Positions 17,559 through 25,218 of a stretch of 64,000 nucleotides of DNA are shown piece by piece. Each line of letters starts with the position of its first letter. Position 1 is the first letter of the stretch. Source of the DNA: JAPPLB01 sp965218555 (GTDB lineage Bacteria > Acidobacteriota > Terriglobia > Bryobacterales > UBA6623); contig OZ244625.1 of assembly GCA_965218555.1 (NCBI GenBank), positions 2,976,001 to 3,040,000 on the forward strand. Reading direction: 5' to 3'. Below the pieces are notes generated by a model. The model searched no databases. It had not been told where the DNA came from and saw only the letters and a list, made by a program, of their open reading frames with translations. The translations under genes were made by a program, and so were the position numbers.

Positions 17559-18649
17559 CCCGCAGCAGCACGCCGGCACGGCAGGCCGTGCTCGCGCCTC
17601 TCTACCTCGCGGTTTCCATGCTCTTTGGTCTTGCGGCCGGGGCTGAAACCCACGAGATCTTCCCCGATCACCACTCCCGCAACCTTTCCGCCCAGAAAGA
17701 ACCGATTCTTCGTATCAAGTCGGGAGACACGGTCATCACAAGGACGTGGGACTCGGGCGGCGGCGACCCAAAGGGCATCCATCATCTGAAACATCCCTAT
17801 GTTCCACCCGAGGGCGGCAACCCCCTGTTCGGTCCGTTCCATATCGAGGGCGCCGAACCGGGCGACGCGTTGGAAGTCCGTCTCGACAAGGTCCGCGTGA
17901 ACCGCAACTATGGCTACACGACGAGCGGCATCCCGGATGGGCGCATCAAGCCCGGCGACACCGAAAACGCGCGCGAGCCGATCTTCGGGATGCATGCCGT
18001 GCGACCGGAGCGCGGCGACCTCGTCCCCTGGGATATCGATCTCGAAAAGCTCACGACGAGCCCACGGCTGAAGCCCGAGATGCGCTCCGACTGGAAGATC
18101 GAGCTACCCGTGCAGCCGATGCTGGGCACGATCGGCGTCGGCGAGCCGGGACAGGCGACGGGGGCTTACAGCCTGACATCCATCCACGGCGGCAACATGG
18201 ACTACAACGACGTCGTCGAAGGCGCGACGATGTACTTCCCCGTCTTTCACGAGGGCGCGTACTTCTATCTCGGCGACGGCCACGCGCAACAAGGCGACGG
18301 CGAAGGTTTTGGCGCCGGCATCGAAACGTCGCTCGACGTGCAGTTCACCGTGCGCGTCGTCAAGAACAAGAACCTCACCGGCCCGAGGCTCGTCAACGAT
18401 ACGCACATCGCCTCGATCGTCAGCAACCCGTCCAAGGAGGCCGATACGGATTCGCGCCTTCGAGAAGCAAACTCCGACATGATCCGCTGGCTGCGGGAGG
18501 ATTGCGGATTGACCAAGTGGGAAGCGCACATGTTGATGGGTTCCATCGTTGAACACAAGATCGGCACGTATTGGACAACAACCGTCACTCTGATCCCCAA
18601 ACAATACGTCCCTGCACGCTGCCACCTTCTGCAGGATGGAGTCGAGTGA
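17555..18649 (+). CDS. Exported acetamidase/formamidase family protein (paralog 2)
   Basis: A 364-residue paralog translationally coupled to the previous gene (ATGA overlap). The signal peptide covers about residues 1-30 (LYLAVSMLFGLAAGAETHE). It keeps the same motifs: KSGDTVITRTWDSGGGDP, GPFHIEGAEPGDALEVRL, GGNMDYNDVVEGATMYFPVF and GDGHAQQGDGEGFGAGIE. Two different copies in one operon suggest a hetero-oligomer or two substrates (inference). The next gene on this strand is the exported CehA-type metallohydrolase. Confidence 0.88.
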   Translation: MTRSSTPARQAVLAPLYLAVSMLFGLAAGAETHEIFPDHHSRNLSAQKEPILRIKSGDTVITRTWDSGGGDPKGIHHLKHPYVPPEGGNPLFGPFHIEGAEPGDALEVRLDKVRVNRNYGYTTSGIPDGRIKPGDTENAREPIFGMHAVRPERGDLVPWDIDLEKLTTSPRLKPEMRSDWKIELPVQPMLGTIGVGEPGQATGAYSLTSIHGGNMDYNDVVEGATMYFPVFHEGAYFYLGDGHAQQGDGEGFGAGIETSLDVQFTVRVVKNKNLTGPRLVNDTHIASIVSNPSKEADTDSRLREANSDMIRWLREDCGLTKWEAHMLMGSIVEHKIGTYWTTTVTLIPKQYVPARCHLLQDGVE

Positions 18650-18967
18650 AGAAATGAAGGGGCGCGCGGCATGCGGCACCCGCAACCTCGCCATGACCCA
18701 GACTCCCGCATCGCCAATCTGAAGGTCGATCCCGCCACGTGAATATGATTACGTGCCCTAACAGCCCGCGGCAAAAGGCCCCGCTGCATTCGAGCGGCGA
18801 TGCATCCCGGCTGAGCTGCGTTGCTCCTCGGTCGAATATATCCAATATGCTCCCTCGCCGCGCCTTGTCAGCCGGGCGCCTCGCCACTCTCGGCGCTACG
18901 CGGGGTTTCACCACGGGCTGCTACGGATCGTTTTTCAAAACTGAACGGTATTCCCATTCCTGACGCC
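18650..18967. other. 318-bp intergenic region upstream of the second CehA-type gene
   Basis: No supported gene. It contains an AT-rich stretch (GAATATATCCAATATGC, about 18834-18850) in otherwise GC-rich DNA that could be part of a promoter. No consensus -35/-10 pair is clear. Confidence 0.45.
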
Positions 18968-21463
18968 ATGAGATTCTCACACCTACGCTGCATCCCCCTC
19001 GTTCTACTCGCTCTCGCGGTCACCGCCGACCACGCCAACGCCCAGAGCCGCCGCCGGGTCTTCTCGAAGATCATGACGGGCGAACCCTACATCCTCGAGT
19101 GCTATCTCCCCCAGATCACGAACGGCCCGAACTACCCGACCTGGTCCCCGGACGGCAAGGAAATCGCCTTCGGCATGAAGGGCTCCATCTGGAAGATCAA
19201 AGTCGGCGAAACGACGGCCTATGAGCTGACCGAAGGAGCGGCCTACGAATCGATGCCCTCCTGGCATCCCGGCGGCCGCCATATCGCGTACACGTCGGAG
19301 ATCAACGAAGAGATCCATCTCAAACTGCTCGATCTGGAAACCGGCGACGTCACGCCGCTGACCTCCGGCGTATCGATCAACGTCGAGCCCGAGTGGTCGC
19401 CCGACGGCAAACGCCTGGCCTTCGTTTCAAGCCGGCCCCAAGGCCGCTACAACATCTGGATGATGGATTTCGCCGACGGCAAGCTCGGCGAGCCGTACGC
19501 CATCACCAAAGAGTTCCAACTCGTTCCGCGGACCGTCTACTACGGCGAGTGGGCGGTGCACCTCCACCCCACCTGGACGCCCGACAGCAAAGAGCTGTTC
19601 TTCATCACGAACCGGGACAACAAGCACGGCTCCGGCGGTTTCTATTGGATGAAAGCCGAGCCCGACGCCGAGATGACGCGGTTTCACTATGAGGAAACGA
19701 CATGGCGCGCGCGGCCGACGATCTCACCCGACGGCGCGAAGATGGTATACAGTTCCTACCTCGGGCGGCAGTGGCAGCAGCTCTGGGCGATGCCCCCCAA
19801 AGGCGGCGACTACTTCCCGCTCACCTACGGCGACTTTGACCGCACCAGCCCGCGCTGGTCGCCCGACGGCAACCGCATCGCCTTCATCTCGAACGAAACC
19901 GGCGATACCACCCTGTGGCTCTTCCATTGGTTCGGCGGCAAACTCGAACAGATCGAAACCAAGAAGATGGTCTACAAACGCCCGATGGGCAAGTTGCGCG
20001 TGAAGATCGTCGACGCAGGCAGCGGCGGCGTGACGGCCGCGCGGGTTCATCTGAACGCAGCGGACGGCCGTTCCTACGCGCCCCAGGAAAGCTGGCTGCG
20101 TGTCGACTGGATCTTGTACGACCACATGGACGAGAAAGAGTATCACTACTTCCATACGGACGGCGAGTTCGAGATCGACCTGCCGCCGGGCAAGACAACG
20201 CTGGGTGTCGCCAAGGGTTTCGAGTTCCTTCCCGTCGATCAGGAAGTGACGGTGCGCGAGGACCGCCCGGAGGCCGTCACCATTCGCCTCAAGCGGCTCG
20301 ACAAGGCCCGCGACAAAGGCTGGTGGGACGGCGGCAACCATTTCCACATGAACTATTCGGGCGTCTATTACAACCCGCCTGAGACGATGATGTTCCAGGG
20401 CGACGCGGAAGACATCCACGTACTGAACAACCTGATCTGCAACAAGGAGCAGCGCATCCCCGACATCGCCCATTTCACGGGCAAGCCCGATCCTGTTTCG
20501 ACCAGCGAGCGCATTCTCTACCACAACCAGGAATATCACCCGCCGTTCTGGGGGCACGGGGCGTACTTGAATCTGAAGGAACACTACGTGATCCCCGATT
20601 ACGTGGGCTATCAGAATACGGTCGTGGCGAGTCTGCATCCGTCAAACACCGTGCCCAACATGGTCGCCCGTGAACAAGGCGCCCTGGCAGGGTACGCGCA
20701 CGGAGCCGGGCGCAACTTCCCTGCCGATCTCGCGCTCGGCACGGTCGACTTCGTCGAGGTCAACTCCATCGGCGGCATGGAGCCGCTGTACCGCGCGTGG
20801 AACTGCGGCTACGACGTCGTGGCGTCGGCCGGCGAAGACGCTTTCGGCAACTTCTATCGCAGCTACATCGTCGGCTCGAACCGTGTTTACGTGAAAACCG
20901 GCAAACAACTCGACTACGACAAGTGGATCGCCGACTTCCGCGCCGGACGCAGCTTCGTCAGCGCCGGCCCGCTGGTCTACTTCACCATCAACGGGAAAGA
21001 CCCCGGCGACACGATCAACCTCCCCGCAGGCTCCCACGTGATGCGCGCCAAGGCCGAGGTGCGCTCGATCATGCCGATCGAATCGATCGAATTGCTCTTC
21101 AACAACAGGGTCGTCGCCAATCTCGAGCCGACCGGCGAGAAGCGCATCGCGACCTTGAACGAAGAGGTCAGGATCGAAGGCAGCGGATGGTTCGCGGTGC
21201 GAACGCGCGCCAAGTACGCGACCCATCCGATCCGCCGGCCGTTCCCCTTCGCGGCCACGATGCCGGTGAGAGTGATCGTCGACAACAAGCCGATACGCTC
21301 GCACGAAGACGCGCAGTACTTCATCGACCGTCTCGATCAAGTTCTCCAGCAGGCCATGGATACCGGCCCCTGGAACACCGAGGCGGAGAAGGAAGACATC
21401 AAGCGGCAGTATGGCGAGGCGCGGGCGAAGCTGGTTGCGAGGCAGCGGGAAGCTACCCCGTAG
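18968..21463 (+). CDS. Exported TolB-propeller / CehA-McbA-type metallohydrolase
   Basis: An 831-residue exported protein. ATG 18968 is chosen because a clean Sec signal follows (MRFSHLRCIPLVLLALAVTADHANAQ). A TolB-like propeller (about 45-335) has repeated WSPDG, TPDSK and SPDG motifs; a carboxypeptidase-regulatory-like sandwich covers about 340-455; a PHP-type CehA/McbA domain (about 460-740) carries GGNHFHMNYSG and later GYAHGAGRN and ASAGEDAF, likely metal ligands. A C-terminal beta domain follows. CehA/McbA enzymes hydrolyse carbamates and similar bonds; here the substrate is unknown. It is a paralog of the partial gene at the left edge, and the two bracket the PLP/amidase array. Confidence 0.85.
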   Translation: MRFSHLRCIPLVLLALAVTADHANAQSRRRVFSKIMTGEPYILECYLPQITNGPNYPTWSPDGKEIAFGMKGSIWKIKVGETTAYELTEGAAYESMPSWHPGGRHIAYTSEINEEIHLKLLDLETGDVTPLTSGVSINVEPEWSPDGKRLAFVSSRPQGRYNIWMMDFADGKLGEPYAITKEFQLVPRTVYYGEWAVHLHPTWTPDSKELFFITNRDNKHGSGGFYWMKAEPDAEMTRFHYEETTWRARPTISPDGAKMVYSSYLGRQWQQLWAMPPKGGDYFPLTYGDFDRTSPRWSPDGNRIAFISNETGDTTLWLFHWFGGKLEQIETKKMVYKRPMGKLRVKIVDAGSGGVTAARVHLNAADGRSYAPQESWLRVDWILYDHMDEKEYHYFHTDGEFEIDLPPGKTTLGVAKGFEFLPVDQEVTVREDRPEAVTIRLKRLDKARDKGWWDGGNHFHMNYSGVYYNPPETMMFQGDAEDIHVLNNLICNKEQRIPDIAHFTGKPDPVSTSERILYHNQEYHPPFWGHGAYLNLKEHYVIPDYVGYQNTVVASLHPSNTVPNMVAREQGALAGYAHGAGRNFPADLALGTVDFVEVNSIGGMEPLYRAWNCGYDVVASAGEDAFGNFYRSYIVGSNRVYVKTGKQLDYDKWIADFRAGRSFVSAGPLVYFTINGKDPGDTINLPAGSHVMRAKAEVRSIMPIESIELLFNNRVVANLEPTGEKRIATLNEEVRIEGSGWFAVRTRAKYATHPIRRPFPFAATMPVRVIVDNKPIRSHEDAQYFIDRLDQVLQQAMDTGPWNTEAEKEDIKRQYGEARAKLVARQREATP

Positions 21464-21567
21464 GAGCATCATTCAAAGGACGTTATATACAGATGCACAA
21501 TCTTTCTTACAGGCGCTTGAAACACAACGCCTTGGAGTCGGACATATACTGAGAGCGTTGGAACTCC

Positions 21568-21891
21568 ATGCCACCAGACATGACATCAAAGGATCGGGGA
21601 GCAATTCCCATACTATCCATGCAGTCTCTTCATCGACCACTCGTTGACGAAGAGATGCTACAGCTTTGGGGTGACCAGTGGATTGGCGCCCATAATCCAG
21701 ACCTGAACGAGTTGGAGCGCATCCTGCAAGAAGGCGATGAGCAAGATCGGGCAATAGTAGAGGCATGCATCAGCTACTCAATCTTTCAGGCCATGCAGGC
21801 TCGCATGCTTCATCCGCATGGTGGACACTTGCATCGGTTAGGTAACACGCTGCGGGAGGCCGTTGATCGATTCAATCGGTATATGCGATGA
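21568..21891 (+). CDS. Small hypothetical protein, first of an orphan trio
   Basis: A 107-residue helical, acidic protein (SLHRPLVDEEMLQLWGDQWIGAHNPDLNELERILQEGDEQDRAIVEACISY) with no recognised domain. Base composition is less GC-rich than the genes to the left, suggesting acquired DNA. Its stop overlaps an ATG (ATGA at 21888), coupling it to the membrane-protein gene that follows. In-frame starts at 21583 or later are possible. Confidence 0.5.
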   Translation: MPPDMTSKDRGAIPILSMQSLHRPLVDEEMLQLWGDQWIGAHNPDLNELERILQEGDEQDRAIVEACISYSIFQAMQARMLHPHGGHLHRLGNTLREAVDRFNRYMR

Positions 21892-22237
21892 GCGCGGACA
21901 AACAAATCAAAAAAACGGATCGAGAGCCGGATTCCACCGGACCACCGAGTGGTGTAGCTCGCACCATCCGATCTTCGATAAGTTCGAGCCCCAGCACGTT
22001 ACTCAATTCCTGAAGGATTCATCTGAGAGTGACGCAGCGAAACACAAGATGCGCATGGGAAACCGGTGGTTCCGGTTGGCTTATGTCATGCTTGCCACTG
22101 TAGTGTTCATCTTTCTGACGGTGTTTCTGTTGCCTGATCAATCGGACTTGTACTTCCAAATCTTGCAAGGCTCAGGATTGTTCATTGCCGGTCTCGCCGG
22201 CGGCTATGGCATCAGATCATATCAAGAAAAACAATAG
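21888..22237 (+). pseudogene. Small two-helix membrane protein gene with probable frameshift
   Basis: The coupled ATG at 21888 opens a frame (MSADKQIKKTDREPDS...) that stops after about 40 codons. From about 21960 the other frame continues with HHPIFDKFEPQHVTQFLKDSSESD and two membrane segments (LAYVMLATVVFIFLTVFLL and a Gly-rich second helix), ending SYQEKQ at 22237. Small membrane proteins of this layout normally have a polar, Pro-rich N-terminus running straight into the HPIF...LEP-type motif. An indel near 21945-21965, real or from sequencing, explains both halves. An in-frame ATG at 21863 could also give an intact 124-residue product. Function unknown. Confidence 0.5.
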
Positions 22238-22243
22238 CCGCCT

Positions 22244-22426
22244 ATGCCGAAAGCGATCCGGGAACAAAAGAAGCGTGAGCGCGGACGGCCGGTTGAGTAC
22301 CCCTTGCCGCCGTCGATTCCCGACACCCCAGAGAACGTCATGCGGGCGATCGTCATGACACCGCCGAAGCGGGCGGACGAGTGGAACTACATCCGGGAGT
22401 CTGGACGCGGACAGAAGCGAAGCTAG
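22244..22426 (+). CDS. Conserved short protein with GRP-x-YPxPPxIPDTPEN motif
   Basis: A 60-residue basic protein (GRPVEYPLPPSIPDTPENVMRAIVMTPPKR) resembling short hypothetical proteins common beside mobile DNA in many bacteria. It starts 6 bp after the membrane-protein gene. Its TAG stop overlaps the CTAG target site of the IS copy that follows, so the insertion sits exactly at its end and leaves it intact. Confidence 0.6.
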   Translation: MPKAIREQKKRERGRPVEYPLPPSIPDTPENVMRAIVMTPPKRADEWNYIRESGRGQKRS

Positions 22427-23238
22427 GGCCTGTTAACACTAACGCAGAGCCTCGACGATCAGAGCGAAGTGCAGGAAAGCGAGGAACATCACATCGAGTT
22501 TATCGAAACGCGAGAAGATGCGCCGGAAGCCCTTGAGCCGACGGAAGAGCCGCTCGACTTCGTTGCGGCGGCGGTAGAGCAGGTGGTCGTATTCCCACGG
22601 CTGCAGACGGGTCCGACGGGGCGGCACGACGGGAATCCAGCCAAAATCCAGCGCCCATTGGCGGCTCTGATCGTCCTCATCGGCGCTCTCCATCAGCAGC
22701 GGAAGCGGCTCGGGCAACGGCCCCAGTCCGGCCAGCAGATCGCGGCCCTGCACAGCGTCGTGCGCTGGGCCAGGCGAGAGAGCGAACGTTATCGCTGTTC
22801 GAGCATTCGCGGCAACCAGATGAACCTTGGTGCTCCACCCGCCGCGCGATTTGCCGATCGCTTGGGGACCGTTTTTTTTAACGCGCCCGTGCCGTCCGGA
22901 TGCACCTTCACGAGGGTCGAGTCCATCGAAACGGCCTCCACTCGAATGCGGACCAGCTGCTCTCTCTGGAGCTTTTCGAACACCGCGTCGAGCACGCCGT
23001 TGTTGGACCAGCGGTTCATGCGGGTGTAGATGGTGTGCCAGTTCCCGAAGCGTCTGGGCAGGCCACGCCACTTGCAGCCCTGCTCGGCGACATATAAGAT
23101 GGCGTTCAAAACCGTGAGATTCGATAGGCTCACGTTACCGCGCTAGCGCGGCAGCACGGGCTCAATACGGCGGTATTGCTCCTCGCTGATCTCCATGCCC
23201 TATTATAAAACATTCTTGCAGGTTAGTGTTAACACGCC
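22427..23238 (-). mobile_element. IS5-family (IS427-group-like) insertion sequence, copy 1
   Basis: 812 bp bounded by imperfect inverted repeats (left GGCCTGTTAACACTAAC, right GTTAGTGTTAACACGCC) and flanked on both sides by CTAG (22423-22426 and 23239-23242), the likely 4-bp target duplication. It is nearly identical in sequence and length to copy 2 at 29725-30536, in the same orientation. The size, two-frame transposase and CTAG target match the IS427 group as I know it. This copy carries a stop in its first reading frame. Confidence 0.9.
22439..23196 (-). pseudogene. IS5-family transposase, copy 1, inactivated by an early stop
   Basis: Two overlapping frames joined by a run of eight A (minus strand), which should allow -1 slippage as in copy 2. 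Codon 18 of the first frame is TAG here (23143-23145) where copy 2 has CAG, so full-length transposase is not made unless translation restarts at the GTG at 23133. The catalytic region includes AVSMDSTLVKVHPDG and the C-terminal NEVERLFRRLKGFRRIFSRFDKLD. Apart from a few substitutions it equals copy 2. Confidence 0.85.
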
Positions 23239-23481
23239 CTAGTCTAGCTGGGTGTTGGAGAATCTCTGCTGCCATAATATTGCGGGCTAGCGACAAGCGC
23301 TAGATTGCCAAACTGGCAAGCGACGTTGTCAAGGTCGGAAATGCAGCCACCAGATACACCCGATTATCAGAACATATAACACCGACTGAATAATAGTGAC
23401 AGAGACAGCTAGCCTCAATACTCTTCACTTAATAACATTTTTGTGGTATTCTGTTTCAGTCAAGAGCAGGAGGACCACAGT

Positions 23482-23790
23482 ATGGCGCGCAGGCTGGCAG
23501 AGTTGCCCAAAGGTTCGCGAATCAGCGATTACATCAGTCTCGGAGTAATCGCCAAAACGTTTCCGGCAGACAAAATTGAAGCCGTTCTGGCGGCCACGGG
23601 CAAGGCCAGTGTGCGGCGGCGGGCGTTGCCCGCTCAGGTGGTGGTGTACTACGTCATCGCCCTTGCTCTTTACATGCAGTCCTCCTACCGCGAGGTGCTG
23701 CGCTGCTTGCTGGAAGGGCTGCAGTGGCTGAGCGAACCGGGAACGAAGATCAAGGTGGCGGGCAATGCGGCGATCTCGCAGGCGCGCTCG
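23482..23790 (+). pseudogene. IS4-family transposase, N-terminal fragment
   Basis: From ATG 23482, with a strong AGGAGG site, the reading matches the N-terminal domain of IS4-type transposases: LPKGSRISDYISLGVIAKTFP, VRRRALPAQVVVYYVIALALYMQSSYREVLRCLLEGLQWL and KVAGNAAISQARSR. Similarity stops at about residue 103, where a REP-like hairpin begins. The frame then runs on without sense through DNA antisense to the DUF1552 gene. The catalytic DDE domain is absent, so this is a dead remnant. Confidence 0.8.
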
Positions 23791-23849
23791 CGGGAGGGAG
23801 CGGTTGCTTCACGGAGGCGATCAACAGTCCCACCGACCGCTCCCTCCCG
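23791..23849. repeat. REP-like hairpin, 14-bp perfect inverted repeat
   Basis: CGGGAGGGAGCGGT (23791-23804) pairs exactly with ACCGCTCCCTCCCG (23836-23849) around a 31-nt loop. It lies 25 bp past the 3' end of the minus-strand DUF1552 gene, where it could stop transcription or protect mRNA, and it marks the break point of the IS4 fragment. Confidence 0.75.
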
Positions 23850-23874
23850 GTCGCGGCTCAAGGCGCCGATCCCA

Positions 23875-25218
23875 TCAGGCCAGCACCTGCGAAAGCAACC
23901 CCGCGCTATCGGCAAAGCGCTCGAGCTTCACTCCCATCACATGAGCTTCGGTCAGCCACAGATTCGCCAGCGGAGTCCCGTCCGAACACTTCAGGTGGCG
24001 CCCGAGTTCGAGCTTCCCGCCGCCCGTGCCCGCCACGATGATCGGCAGATCGTTGTACTGATGCGTCGCTCCGTCGCCCAGCCCGGAGCCGTACGTGAAG
24101 ATCGTGTTGTCGAGCAACGTCGAGCCGTCGGCCTCTTCGACGCCGGCCATTCTTTCGACCAAATACGCGAACTGCCCCACGTGGAAGCGATCGATCTTCA
24201 GCAGCTCGTCGGTGTAGTCCCCCGGCTTGTGAGACATCAGATGATGGCTCACCGGCTGATCGAACAGACCCTCGAACATGAACGGAGTGTTCCAGCGCTC
24301 GGGGCCGACCATCAGCGTGGCGACCCTCGTCAGACCCGTTTGAAGCGCCACGATCATCAAGTCGCCCATTAGCCGAATGTAACCTCCCCGCGGCAAGTAC
24401 GCGTCGGGAGGTTCCACCATCGAAACCTTGGTTAGCTCGCCCTTCATCCGCTCCAGCTTGTCCATCTGCTCTTCGATCGTACGGATGGAGTCGAAGTACT
24501 CGGCGAACTTGTTGCGATCGGCGCGCCCCAGCTCGCGCCGCAGCGAACGCGCGTCTTCGAGCACGAGGTCGGTGATGTTGCGGAACTCCCGAACTTCTTC
24601 CGTGCCGAACAATCGCCGATAAGCCTTACGCGGATCGCGAATCGACGGGGCCACGTGCCCGGTTCCATACCACGAGATGTTGTCGAAATAGATCGACTCG
24701 ACGTTGTCGCGGTGGCTGTTGCAACTCAGCTCCAGCGTGCGAAACGGCGTTCGGTCTCCGATTTCGTCCGCGATAACGTGATCGAGCGTGCGATCGAGCG
24801 GCCAGGCGGATCTCGAGACGGTGAACGGCGCGGCGCTCGACAGAAAGCACGAAGCGCACTGGGCGTGAACGTCCGTGCCGTTTTGGAAACTCCGGTCCAG
24901 CCCCGTAATCAGAGCGACCTTGTCTTTGACTCTCCCGAGCGGTTCGAGCGCAGGCGTCAGCTCCAGCGGGTGGGAGCCGACCGGGATAGTGCTCTCGGTG
25001 ACCTGGCTGAAGTCGCCGTTGAAGGCCGGCAACCCCGCAAGCCCCTCGCCGGGGAAGAAGTTCCGCCGCACGACGCCGATCGGCGCGTAGTAAAAGCCCA
25101 GCCGCAGCGGCGGCTTCGACTTGGGCTTAGCGAGCCCCAAGCTTTCGAGCCAGGGCAGCGCCAGCGCGGCGCCCCCCGCGCCTTGCAGAAAAGACCGTCT
25201 GGAGGTCAGCCGCTTCAT
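23875..25218 (-). CDS. DUF1552 domain-containing Tat protein
   Basis: A 447-residue DUF1552 protein with the Tat signal SRRSFLQGAGGAALALPWLESLG. The family is alkaline-phosphatase/sulfatase-like in outline, but the reaction is unknown. Visible landmarks are RLGFYYAPIGVV at the start, GLDRSFQNGTDVHAQCASCFLS, and TIFTYGSGLGDGATHQYNDLP near the C-terminus. Its start overlaps the stop of the DUF1592 gene by 4 bp (ATGA), a pairing seen repeatedly in Planctomycetota and Acidobacteriota, which implies one exported complex. Confidence 0.9.
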   Translation of the reverse strand: MKRLTSRRSFLQGAGGAALALPWLESLGLAKPKSKPPLRLGFYYAPIGVVRRNFFPGEGLAGLPAFNGDFSQVTESTIPVGSHPLELTPALEPLGRVKDKVALITGLDRSFQNGTDVHAQCASCFLSSAAPFTVSRSAWPLDRTLDHVIADEIGDRTPFRTLELSCNSHRDNVESIYFDNISWYGTGHVAPSIRDPRKAYRRLFGTEEVREFRNITDLVLEDARSLRRELGRADRNKFAEYFDSIRTIEEQMDKLERMKGELTKVSMVEPPDAYLPRGGYIRLMGDLMIVALQTGLTRVATLMVGPERWNTPFMFEGLFDQPVSHHLMSHKPGDYTDELLKIDRFHVGQFAYLVERMAGVEEADGSTLLDNTIFTYGSGLGDGATHQYNDLPIIVAGTGGGKLELGRHLKCSDGTPLANLWLTEAHVMGVKLERFADSAGLLSQVLA

